A DNA stretch of 21,393 bases, from the NCBI GenBank assembly GCA_964592115.1, contig CAZQCP010000042.1:1-21393 (forward strand), given 5' to 3'. Below are positions 15,197-21,393 of this stretch, one piece after another. The position numbers were made by a program, and so were the translations under genes. The notes beneath the pieces are model-generated. The model ran no database searches. It worked only from the letters and a program-made list of their open reading frames with translations, and was not told the origin of the DNA. This stretch comes from Sva-07 sp964592115 (lineage in GTDB: Bacteria; Actinomycetota; Acidimicrobiia; Acidimicrobiales; Ilumatobacteraceae). How positions within the stretch are numbered: the first letter of the stretch is position 1; every line of letters starts with the position of its first letter.

Positions 15197-15297
15197 GCTG
15201 GCCGACACGTTCCGAAGCATTCGGCAGTCGTGCCGGAGAACGACACCGCCGCCGACAGCTTCGGAACCAGTCGGGAGTCTCGGCGGTGCGCTCAGAC
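15197..15297. repeat. Imperfect hairpin repeat, copy 2
   Basis: Arms at 15202-15224 and 15252-15274 (23 nt) pair at 19 of 23 positions with a 27-nt loop, the same geometry as copy 1, exactly 452 bp away. Mismatch positions differ from copy 1, and substitutions on one side are matched on the other at several places (for example ccgaag/cttcgg against cggaag/ctccg), suggesting selection for pairing. It starts directly after the stop of the small membrane protein gene. Confidence 0.85.
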
Positions 15298-15374
15298 GTG
15301 ACCTGGCTGCCCGGGGATCCAGGCGGTCGTGGGCATGCGGGTGGGCAGATTCCCGGATCGCGGCGGCAGCCATC

Positions 15375-15380
15375 TATCAT
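15375..15380 (+). promoter_or_regulatory. Probable -10 element of a leaderless cytochrome c gene
   Basis: TATCAT ends seven bases before the GTG at 15388. There is no Shine-Dalgarno sequence in the gap, so the transcript probably begins at or next to the start codon, as is common in actinobacteria. No good -35 is seen. Confidence 0.5.
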
Positions 15381-15387
15381 CTCGCCA

Positions 15388-16254
15388 GTGACCGAGATTC
15401 CCGAACACCTCCTGAAGCGGTCTCGCGAACGGCGCGCCGCGATCGGCCAAGGTGACGCCGGTGGCGAGGCAGCGGGCGGCGACGCCGCGGAGGCCCCGGC
15501 AGCGTCGGCCACGCCGGCCAAGGCTGCGGCGGCACCGGCTGCCGCCGCGGCGCCGAGCGGCCCGGCGGCACGAGTCCCTGCACCCGCACCTGCGGCCGCT
15601 CCTGCGCCCAAGCCCGATCCGGTGTACGTCACGGCGGCCAAGACGCGCAAGAAGATCCCGTTCTGGGCGATGGCCACGTTGAGCCTGATGCCGGTGTGGG
15701 CGTTCATGTACGTGCGCGCGCTCACCGAGAGCCCCGACGTCTCCCACGGTCCCCTCGGCGTCGGCGCCGAGGTGTACGGCAGTTGCGCGAGCTGCCACGG
15801 CGCCACCGGTGGCGGCGGCGTCGGGTACGCGTTCGCCGGCGGGTCCGTGCTCGACACGTTCCCGGTCATCCAGGACCAGATGCGCTACGTCTACTTCGGA
15901 ACTGAGGGCTTCAACGCTGCTGGCGTCGAGGTCTACGGCAACCCCGATCGCCCGGGTGGCGCCCACGTCGCCGGAGCACTGAACGTGATGCCGGCGTTCG
16001 GTCCCCAGATCAGCCAGGCCGAGATCGTCGCCGTCGTCTGCCACGAGCGCTACACGCTCGGCGGAGCGGACCCGACGAGCGAGGAGTTCGCCGAGGAGTA
16101 CGAGACCTGGTGTTCGGAAGCGGCGCCCGCGTACGCCGCGGTCGAAGCCGGCCAGTTCGACCTCACGTCGCCGGACCCCACGACCATCGGCGCGACCGAC
16201 GTCGTCGGCATCGGGCCCGAGCCGATCCCCGGCTCGTCCGGCGCCGCAGGCTGA
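15388..16254 (+). CDS. Membrane-anchored monohaem cytochrome c with N-terminal IPEHLL tag
   Basis: 288 residues. Residues 1-20 (VTEIPEHLLKRSRERRAAIG) match the start of the subunit IV-type cytochrome b in this window. Residues 21-80 are an Ala/Pro/Gly linker. One hydrophobic segment at about 89-110 follows KTRKK, and then an extracytoplasmic cytochrome c domain has CASCH (C133, C136, H137) and a likely Met ligand, M201, in VMPAFG. C218 and C242 may form a disulfide. A tail of about 45 residues is acidic. It is likely an electron carrier between the bc complex and an oxidase, encoded divergently from the bc genes. The GTG start is supported by homology of the tag and the leaderless -10. Confidence 0.9.
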   Translation: MTEIPEHLLKRSRERRAAIGQGDAGGEAAGGDAAEAPAASATPAKAAAAPAAAAAPSGPAARVPAPAPAAAPAPKPDPVYVTAAKTRKKIPFWAMATLSLMPVWAFMYVRALTESPDVSHGPLGVGAEVYGSCASCHGATGGGGVGYAFAGGSVLDTFPVIQDQMRYVYFGTEGFNAAGVEVYGNPDRPGGAHVAGALNVMPAFGPQISQAEIVAVVCHERYTLGGADPTSEEFAEEYETWCSEAAPAYAAVEAGQFDLTSPDPTTIGATDVVGIGPEPIPGSSGAAG

Positions 16255-17555
16255 CGGAACCTGGCAGAAAGGGTCGGCCGGCCACGGACGCCTCGCCCGA
16301 CTCTCCGTCCGACGCCGCTCTCGACGTCACGACCGACGTGCTCGTGGTCGGTGGCGGCCCCGCCGGCGCCTCGGTCGCCACATGGCTCGCCCGCCACGGC
16401 CACGGGGTCACGCTCGTCGAGAAGCGTCCGGTGCCGCGCCACAAGGCATGCGGTGACCTGCTGACGCCGCGGGCGCTCGCCGAGCTGGAACGACTCGACA
16501 TCACCGCGGCGACGCTCGGCGCACATCGCATCGCCGGCATTCGCGCCGTCCACGGCCGTCACGCCGTGACGATGCCGTGGCCGCGCCGCGACGAGCTCCC
16601 CACCTACGGCGCGGCGTTGCGCCGCGACCGGCTCGACAGCTTCCTCCGCGAGCAGGCAGCGAGCGCCGGCGCCAACGTGTTCATGGGTCACGAAGCGACG
16701 GCACCGATCGTCGAGCGCGGATTCGTGCGCGGCGCGACACTCGACGGCGACCGGCCCGCGGTGCGCGCCCGGTTCGTCGTGGTCGCCGACGGCGCCAACA
16801 GCACGTTCGGCCGGGCACTGGGCACCACCCGGCACCGCCAGTGGCCCTACGGCATCACGACGCGGACCTACTTCGCGTCGCCCCGCCACGCCGAATCGTG
16901 GTTGGAGACGAACCTGGCCATCCCCGGCCCGAACGGCCACCCGGTCACCGGGTACGGATGGGTGGCACCGCTGCGCGACGGCACGGTCAACGTGGGCGTC
17001 GCCGTGTCGTCGACGTACCGGGAGGTGCGGGCGGTGCACGTGCTCAAGCTGCTCGACGCGTTCGCCGAGAGCATCGCCGACCGCTGGCAGATCGATCCAT
17101 CCGCGGCACTGAAGGCGCCGACCCGATTCCGGGTTCCGGTCGGCGGGTCGGTGGGGCCGACGATGGGCCCGACGTTCCTCGTCGCCGGTGACGCCGCGGG
17201 CATGGCGAGCCCGCTCAACGGCGACGGCGTCGATGCCGCGCTGATGACCGGGCGCCTCGCCGCCGAGGTCCTCCACGAGGCGCTCACCACCGGCAACTCG
17301 ACCGCCCTGCAGCGCTACCCCGGCCTGCTCGCCGCCGAGGTCGGAGAGCAGCACCGCGTCGCCCGACTCGCGCTGCGCTTCCTCGGCCGTCCGCTCGTGT
17401 TGCGTTCCGCGTTGGCGCTCGGCCTCGGCAGTGAGCGCGTCGCGGGAGCGGCGCTGCGCGTCGCCACCAACGAACTGCGCGACGAGGGCGCTGCCGGCGC
17501 CGAACGCGCCTACGCGCTCGCCCGCGCGATCTCCAAGCTCGCCCCCGCCTGGTAG
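16251..17555 (+). CDS. Geranylgeranyl-reductase family flavoprotein (MenJ-like)
   Basis: About 434 residues. FAD-dependent reductase of isoprenoid double bonds; MenJ-type members saturate a unit of the menaquinone side chain. Visible: VLVVGGGPAGAS dinucleotide-binding motif (GXGXXG at about residues 34-39), KACGDLLTPR typical of the family, and AGDAAGMASPLNGDGVDAAL, the second FAD motif. The start is unresolved: there is no ATG, GTG or TTG between 16113 and 16337. CTG at 16251 would overlap the cytochrome c stop as CTGA, like the ATGA/GTGA joins elsewhere. GTG at 16338 would begin within the first beta-strand, and GTG at 16110 would overlap cytochrome c by 145 bp. Context with a polyprenyl synthase supports menaquinone metabolism, though lipid reduction is possible. 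Confidence 0.88.
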   Translation: MTEPGRKGRPATDASPDSPSDAALDVTTDVLVVGGGPAGASVATWLARHGHGVTLVEKRPVPRHKACGDLLTPRALAELERLDITAATLGAHRIAGIRAVHGRHAVTMPWPRRDELPTYGAALRRDRLDSFLREQAASAGANVFMGHEATAPIVERGFVRGATLDGDRPAVRARFVVVADGANSTFGRALGTTRHRQWPYGITTRTYFASPRHAESWLETNLAIPGPNGHPVTGYGWVAPLRDGTVNVGVAVSSTYREVRAVHVLKLLDAFAESIADRWQIDPSAALKAPTRFRVPVGGSVGPTMGPTFLVAGDAAGMASPLNGDGVDAALMTGRLAAEVLHEALTTGNSTALQRYPGLLAAEVGEQHRVARLALRFLGRPLVLRSALALGLGSERVAGAALRVATNELRDEGAAGAERAYALARAISKLAPAW

Positions 17556-17660
17556 CGATTGCATCCGGGGTCAGACCCCACATGCAACAACGCACCAGCG
17601 CCAGGCCGGCCAACACGACGTGTGCTGTTGCATGTGGGGTCTGACCCCGGATGCAATCGC
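17555..17660. repeat. Perfect 35-bp inverted repeat made of nested palindromes
   Basis: The arms 17555-17589 and 17626-17660 are exact reverse complements over 35 bp, with a 36-nt centre. Each arm contains a 29-bp imperfect palindrome, TTGCAT...GGGGTCAGACCCC...ATGCAA (17559-17587 and 17628-17656). The element begins on the last base of the flavoprotein stop codon and ends three bases before the polyprenyl synthase stop, filling the whole convergent gap. It can serve as a bidirectional terminator, but the absence of T-runs and the nested design resemble a REP/MITE-like mobile element. Confidence 0.95.
17555..17660. terminator. Likely bidirectional terminator between convergent genes
   Basis: The hairpin formed by the 35-bp arms sits between two gene ends on opposite strands and would form in RNA from either strand. 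There is no U-tract on either side, so intrinsic termination of the classical type is uncertain. Confidence 0.5.
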
Positions 17661-17663
17661 CGT

Positions 17664-18674
17664 TCAGCCGACGATGGTCGCCGAGTGGAGCAGTGCTCGC
17701 GGAGCGGCGCGCAGCGCGTCGGTCGCCGCGGAGTCCGGGAGGTCGTCGCAACACTGCTCGGCGATGTCGACGTAGCCACGGGCGGTGGAGATCGCCGACT
17801 CGACTCCTTCGTGGCGACGCACGATCGACAGCGCGCGCTGCTTGGCGAGGTCGTCGAGCGGCGAGCCGAGCAGGTCGGTGAGCTCAGCGGCGTCGGCGTT
17901 GCCGAGTGCCATCGTGCGCAGCACGGGCAGCGTGTACACGCCTTCGACGATGTCATGTCCGGTCGGTTTGCCGAGCTGTTCGGGCGCGGCCGTGAGGTCG
18001 AGCACGTCGTCGACGATCTGGAACACCGTGCCGTACGCGTTGCCGTACTCGGTCAGCGCGTCGATCACCGAGCGATCGTGACCGGCCACGATCCCACCGA
18101 TCCGGCACGCGGTGCCGTACAACGAGGCGGTCTTGCCGTGGATCGAGGCGAAGTAGCTGGCCTCGGTGCGCGAGCGGTCGTACGTGTGACGCAGCTCTTC
18201 GATCTGGCCCTCACACAGCCACCCGATCGTGCGGGCCAGCAAGCCGGCGACCTCGGTCCCGAGCGACGCCGCGATCTCCGACGCCCGCGCCAACAAGAAG
18301 TCGCCGGCGAGGATCGCTTGCAGGTTGCCCCACTTGGCGTTGACGGTCTCGACGCCGCGGCGCGTGTCAGCCTCGTCCATCACGTCGTCGTGATAGAGCG
18401 ACCCGAGATGCACGAGCTCGCAGGCGACGCCGCCGCGCACGACGTCGTGCGACGCCGGCTCACCGAAGATCTGGGCGGCGGCGACAGCCAGCACGGGGCG
18501 CAATCGCTTGCCACCGGCGACGATGAGGTGCGAGGCGAGCTCGGTGAGATACGCGTCCGTGGCGACCACGGCGGCGCGCATCGCGTCCTCGATCCGTTCG
18601 CGGTCGACGTCCATCGCCGAGAGCGCGAACAACGGCGACGCCGTGTTCGGTGTCAGCACCTCTTCCTGAGACAC
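17664..18674 (-). CDS. Long-chain polyprenyl diphosphate synthase
   Basis: 336 residues. Condenses isopentenyl diphosphate with an allylic primer to build the isoprenoid chain, here most likely the menaquinone tail. GGKRLRP at 54-60, the first Asp-rich motif DDVMD at 96-100 followed by RRG, KT near 181, and the second motif DDVLD at 222-226 with GKPTGHDI after it. The fifth residue before the first motif is Gly91; lack of a bulky aromatic there is a known mark of long-chain products. The start is GTG at 18674, which has a TAGCCT -10-like hexamer six bases upstream and no Shine-Dalgarno, suggesting a leaderless mRNA. In Mycobacterium tuberculosis, menJ and a polyprenyl synthase gene (grcC1) are also neighbours. 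Confidence 0.94.
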   Translation of the reverse strand: MSQEEVLTPNTASPLFALSAMDVDRERIEDAMRAAVVATDAYLTELASHLIVAGGKRLRPVLAVAAAQIFGEPASHDVVRGGVACELVHLGSLYHDDVMDEADTRRGVETVNAKWGNLQAILAGDFLLARASEIAASLGTEVAGLLARTIGWLCEGQIEELRHTYDRSRTEASYFASIHGKTASLYGTACRIGGIVAGHDRSVIDALTEYGNAYGTVFQIVDDVLDLTAAPEQLGKPTGHDIVEGVYTLPVLRTMALGNADAAELTDLLGSPLDDLAKQRALSIVRRHEGVESAISTARGYVDIAEQCCDDLPDSAATDALRAAPRALLHSATIVG

Positions 18675-18680
18675 GCCGAC

Positions 18681-18686
18681 AGGCTA
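18681..18686 (-). promoter_or_regulatory. Probable -10 element of the polyprenyl synthase gene
   Basis: TAGCCT on the minus strand, six bases ahead of the GTG at 18674, fits TANNNT and a leaderless start. No clear -35. Confidence 0.45.
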
Positions 18687-18745
18687 CGCGAGTCCGCCGA
18701 GTACGCACGAACGACGATCGCTGGCCACCCGTCGGCAACTGCCCG

Positions 18746-18751
18746 TATCCT
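18746..18751 (+). promoter_or_regulatory. Probable -10 element of the methionine aminopeptidase gene
   Basis: TATCCT ends seven bases before the ATG at 18759, the same geometry as for the cytochrome c gene at 15388. No Shine-Dalgarno sequence lies between, so a leaderless transcript is likely. Confidence 0.5.
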
Positions 18752-18758
18752 TGACGCC

Positions 18759-19742
18759 ATGCGCACGATGGCGACGGCACCGGCTTCCCTGCCGAAGGCG
18801 AACGAGCCGTGCTGGTGCGGCAGCGGCCGCAAGTACAAGCGGTGCCACAAGCGCAGCGAAGGGCGGATCCTGCCCGGCGAGGTGTCGCCGATGCGCAGCG
18901 TGCCGCCCGAGATCGGTCGCCCGCCCTACGCCGACACCGGTGAGGTCGAGCATTGGGACGAGCCGCGGATCAAGTCGCCCGAGACGATCGAAAAGATGCG
19001 CCACTCCGGTGCCGTCGCCGCCGAGGTGCTCCGCCTCGCCGGCGAGCTCGTGGCCCCTGGTGTCACGACCGAGGAGATCGACATCTTCGTGCACGAGGCG
19101 TTCATCGCCCGCGGCGCCTACCCCTCGACGATCAACTACCACGGCTACCCGAAGGCCTGTTGCACGTCGGTCAACGAGGTCATCTGCCACGGCATCCCCG
19201 ACTCACGGCCCCTGGAGGACGGCGACATCTGCAACATCGACGTCACCGGTTACATCGGCGGCGTGCACGGCGACACCAACGCGATGTTCTTCGCCGGCGA
19301 CGTCGACCCGGAGAGCCGCCAGCTCGTGCAGGTGACAGAAGAGTGCATGTGGCACGGCATCGAAGCCGTCAAGCCTGGCCGCCCGCTGAGCGACATCGGC
19401 CGGGCGATCGAGGACCACGCCAAGCAGCACCGCTATGGCGTGGTGCGGGCGTTCGTCGGGCACGGCATCGGCGAGCAGTTCCACGGCGACATCCAGGTGC
19501 TGCACTACTACGACGCCCGGTCGTCGATGATCATGCGCCCCGGGATGACGTTCACGATCGAGCCGATGATCACGCTCGGTGCGGTCAGCTACCGCATCTG
19601 GGACGACGACTGGACGGCGGTGACCTCCGACGGCAAGCGCACGGCGCAGTACGAGCACACGGTGCTCGTGACCGACGACGGCTACGACGTGCTGACCGGT
19701 GGACCCGGCGCCGCCAGCCCGTCGGCGCCCTGGTCGCGCTGA
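18759..19742 (+). CDS. map: Methionine aminopeptidase type I with N-terminal SEC-C zinc motif
   Basis: 327 residues. Removes the initiator Met from nascent proteins. Metal ligands D161, D172, H235, E268 and E299 have exactly the spacing of E. coli MAP (D97, D108, H171, E204, E235), and H144 in CHGIPD is also kept. Residues 15-31 carry a SEC-C motif (C18-W-C20, C29-H30), which is thought to aid ribosome docking in such MAPs. The preceding linker holds a PPXY-like PRO-rich stretch at 49-57. The ATG at 18759 is chosen for the -10 element seven bases upstream; a second ATG at 18768 is also possible. Its last 61 bp overlap the convergent gene on the other strand. Confidence 0.96.
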   Translation: MRTMATAPASLPKANEPCWCGSGRKYKRCHKRSEGRILPGEVSPMRSVPPEIGRPPYADTGEVEHWDEPRIKSPETIEKMRHSGAVAAEVLRLAGELVAPGVTTEEIDIFVHEAFIARGAYPSTINYHGYPKACCTSVNEVICHGIPDSRPLEDGDICNIDVTGYIGGVHGDTNAMFFAGDVDPESRQLVQVTEECMWHGIEAVKPGRPLSDIGRAIEDHAKQHRYGVVRAFVGHGIGEQFHGDIQVLHYYDARSSMIMRPGMTFTIEPMITLGAVSYRIWDDDWTAVTSDGKRTAQYEHTVLVTDDGYDVLTGGPGAASPSAPWSR

Positions 19743-20767
19743 GCGCTCGTCGGCACGGCGCCGAAGAGCCACCACAGAGCGAGGCCGGCGAACGCGAGTC
19801 CCGCCGACATCGACGCCGCGGTCACGGCACGGTCCAGCCAGAACGGCGCGTTCGTCGGGATGATCGCCGCGCCGAGGCCGTCGCGGCGGATGAACCCCCA
19901 CACCGCCAACTCGACTCCGACGATCAGCAACGCCGCGTCGGCGAGGAACTGCGAGTAGCGGCCGCCGACGAGCCCACCGAGCGTCCAGGCCACGGCGACC
20001 GCGGGGAGCGCCACCCACACGAGCCGCGGGCCGGTCGCCGAGGGCAGTGACCAGTACTGCCACGCGCCGATCATCAACGCGGCAGCGGACACGGGTAGCG
20101 CGGCGAACAGCGCGGGCATGCCCATGCGGCGTGCGCCCCACGCAGCGACGCCGAACGCGAGCCCGGCGACGACACCAACCCATGCCGCGATCGGCGAGGG
20201 CTCGGGGAGCCACGTGCTGGTGACGCGCACGTCGACGGACTCACCATCGACACGCACCTGGATCACGGCGTCGACGATGACGTCACCCGGTTCGTAGCCG
20301 ACCGGGCGGCTCGTCTGCATCCAGTGCGCACGGTGGTCGTGCCACGCCCAGTCGCCGCCACTCGCCACCTGTCGCCAGTCCGGTTCGGCGTCCGCCGATG
20401 CGGTTGCTGGCAGCTCGGATCCGCCATAGCGGTCGGCGTTGAGGTGCGTGCTCGGCGAGTTCTCGTTCTCGAGGACCACGCCGTCGGAGCGGAACCACAG
20501 GTAGTCCTCGTCCTGGTAGCCGAGAACGATCACGTCGGTGCCCCGATCGACGCGCAAGCGGACGAACGAATCGCCACCGACGATCGACGCCTCGATCGTC
20601 GGTGTCACCGGCTCGACGGCAACGACGACGGAGCGGTAGTCGGTCGGGCCTGCCGGGTCGGCATGGGCCACCGAGGCTGACCCGAGTGCCACGAGCAGCC
20701 CGGCGATCAGCGCACCGATCAGCCTGCTGGCGTGTCCACGTGCGAACAGGAGCCCGACGTCAGCCAT
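19682..20767 (-). CDS. Secreted/membrane protein of unknown function with WHDHRAHWM motif
   Basis: 361 residues. N-terminal signal sequence (hydrophobic 15-34, likely cleavage after AHA at 36), then an extracytoplasmic domain to about 190, followed by roughly five hydrophobic segments (195-330) and a short polar tail. The ectodomain has VLGYQDEDYLWF, DGVVLENENSPSTHLN and WHDHRAHWM (residues 142-150). I associate this pattern with uncharacterised actinobacterial membrane proteins; the histidines could bind a metal such as copper, but that is inference. The ATG overlaps the preceding cytochrome c gene by eight bases, so the two are probably co-translated. The 3' end overlaps map by 61 bp, tail to tail. 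Confidence 0.85.
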   Translation of the reverse strand: MADVGLLFARGHASRLIGALIAGLLVALGSASVAHADPAGPTDYRSVVVAVEPVTPTIEASIVGGDSFVRLRVDRGTDVIVLGYQDEDYLWFRSDGVVLENENSPSTHLNADRYGGSELPATASADAEPDWRQVASGGDWAWHDHRAHWMQTSRPVGYEPGDVIVDAVIQVRVDGESVDVRVTSTWLPEPSPIAAWVGVVAGLAFGVAAWGARRMGMPALFAALPVSAAALMIGAWQYWSLPSATGPRLVWVALPAVAVAWTLGGLVGGRYSQFLADAALLIVGVELAVWGFIRRDGLGAAIIPTNAPFWLDRAVTAASMSAGLAFAGLALWWLFGAVPTSAQRDQGADGLAAPGPPVSTS

Positions 20768-21254
20768 CGGCGAGGGACTGGATGTACGCCACGACGTCGG
20801 CGACCTCTGCGTCGCTCAGGTTGTTCGCCGGCATCTTCAACGAGTAGCCGTCGCGACGTTCGGCGCTCGGGTCGGTGATCGCCCGGGTGAGGTACGCCTC
20901 ATCGGCGATGACGGTCGTACCGTCGTCCAGTTCGATCTCCGAACCGGCGAGGCCGATCCAGCCCGGCCCCGACGCGCCACCGAAGTTCGGTCCGTGACAT
21001 CCGGCGCAACCGTTGCGGCGGGCGATCTGCTCACCACTGCCCATCGCCGTCAACGACCCGGTCGGCGCCTCATCGTCGCCACCGCCGCACGCCGCGGCGA
21101 ACATCGCGAGACCGGCCGTGAGCGCGGCGCCCACCGCCAGCAGCCGGATCCTCGTGCGGAGGCCGGTCGTGTGCAGCTCGTGACGGGGCGGCTCGCCAGG
21201 ATGCGCTTCGGACCTGCGCGGTGCGAGATGGTGCAGCTCGGTTCGGGGCTCCAC
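20760..21254 (-). CDS. Lipoprotein cytochrome c (monohaem)
   Basis: About 164 residues. Hydrophobic signal LLAVGAALTAGLAMFAAAC ends in a lipobox-like AAAC followed by GGG, so the protein is probably lipid-anchored outside the membrane. The haem site is CAGCH after IARRNG, with a likely Met ligand in KMPANNLSDAEVADVVAYI, the class I cytochrome c ending. GTG at 21254 is the best start but gives a long charged region (about 35 residues) before the signal; GTG at 21323 gives an even longer one and would overlap the upstream stop. No start codon lies closer to the signal. The downstream membrane protein overlaps by eight bases, which suggests a functional pair. Confidence 0.8.
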   Translation of the reverse strand: MEPRTELHHLAPRRSEAHPGEPPRHELHTTGLRTRIRLLAVGAALTAGLAMFAAACGGGDDEAPTGSLTAMGSGEQIARRNGCAGCHGPNFGGASGPGWIGLAGSEIELDDGTTVIADEAYLTRAITDPSAERRDGYSLKMPANNLSDAEVADVVAYIQSLADG

Positions 21255-21315
21255 ACGCCCATCATCGCAGCGCGCGCTCCGAAACGCCCATCGACGGGGG
21301 GCGACGGGACCGATG

Positions 21316-21393
21316 TCACCCACCTGGCCGCCGCTCGATGCGCGCCTCGATGCGCGCCAGGTGTGCGGCCCACCAGTCGAACAACGCGTCGTC
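21316..21393 (-). CDS. C-terminal end of an unidentified gene (runs off right edge)
   Basis: An open frame from the right edge ends at a TGA at 21318-21316. Its last 25 residues read DDALFDWWAAHLARIEARIE followed by RRPGG, a plausible helical C-terminus. The bases show a tandem CGCGCATCGAG duplication (ARIEARIE). The family cannot be named from this fragment. It may be the upstream member of the lipoprotein cytochrome operon. Confidence 0.4.
   Translation of the reverse strand, partial: DDALFDWWAAHLARIEARIERRPGG

Noticed and set aside
14745..15297. Hairpin repeats as integron attC sites bracketing a gene cassette
   Set aside because: The ends lack the RYYYAAC and GTTRRRY core boxes, and no integrase is in the window. 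Only the general look (imperfect palindrome, small gene between) agrees.
14693..15373. A 226-residue minus-strand ORF in the spacer
   Set aside because: Composition is charged and repetitive with no hydrophobic or motif structure. It is antisense to the more credible three-TM protein and crosses both repeat copies.
16050..17564. A 504-residue minus-strand ORF opposite the flavoprotein
   Set aside because: It is the antisense of a gene with clear FAD motifs; its own translation is Arg/Gly-rich and featureless.
17555..17660. CRISPR repeat or tRNA-like structure
   Set aside because: There are only two inverted copies, no direct repeats with spacers, and no cloverleaf or CCA end.
17559..19742. 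A 727-residue plus-strand ORF running through the inverted repeat into map
   Set aside because: The N-terminal 400 residues are the antisense of the polyprenyl synthase gene and have no protein-like motifs. The map start is at 18759.
1..21393. tRNA, rRNA, phage or transposase genes
   Set aside because: No tRNA or rRNA signature sequences, integrase, transposase or phage structural motifs were seen. Apart from the two repeat families the region looks like stable core genome.

Overview
The window is GC-rich bacterial chromosome that is almost completely coding, and it is dominated by respiratory-chain genes. The gene content points to an actinobacterium (Actinomycetota): menaquinone-type isoprenoid enzymes, a type I methionine aminopeptidase with an N-terminal SEC-C zinc motif, leaderless-type promoters and GTG starts. 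The split b6/subunit IV-type cytochrome b differs from the fused QcrB of mycobacteria and streptomycetes. A lineage such as Acidimicrobiia would fit, but that placement is inference, because there is no rRNA gene in the window.

Minus strand, 14512 down to 1, is one tightly packed block of 16 genes that looks like a single operon. In transcription order it holds a small membrane protein, a 2[4Fe-4S] ferredoxin, cytochrome b6-type and subunit IV-type halves of cytochrome b, a Rieske protein, a membrane diheme cytochrome c, an unknown three-TM protein, and then nuoA-B-C-D-E-F-G-H-I (nuoI runs off the left edge). Most junctions are TGATG, ATGA or GTGA overlaps. NADH dehydrogenase (complex I, menaquinone reducing) and a menaquinol:cytochrome c oxidoreductase (complex III) are therefore encoded together. 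No terminal oxidase is in the window.

The 14513-15387 spacer separates this block from a divergent plus-strand group. It carries two related copies of an imperfect hairpin repeat (23-nt arms, 27-nt loops, exactly 452 bp apart) that bracket a small three-TM protein gene. Next comes a membrane-anchored monohaem cytochrome c (15388-16254) with a probable leaderless start, followed by a geranylgeranyl-reductase/MenJ-like flavoprotein. That flavoprotein converges on a long-chain polyprenyl diphosphate synthase (17664-18674, minus). The gap between the two is filled by a perfect 35-bp inverted repeat built from nested palindromes.

A methionine aminopeptidase (18759-19742, plus) diverges from the synthase gene and overlaps, tail to tail, a minus-strand secreted/membrane protein with a WHDHRAHWM motif. 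That protein is preceded by a lipoprotein cytochrome c and, at the right edge, by the last codons of another gene.

The most unusual observation is a short cytoplasmic tag, IPEHLL(K/Q)R. It occurs twice in the N-terminal extension of the subunit IV-type cytochrome b and once at the N-terminus of the divergently encoded cytochrome c. The first 33 nt of these two genes, GTG start included, are identical at 32 positions. This suggests a shared docking or assembly signal for the respiratory complex.
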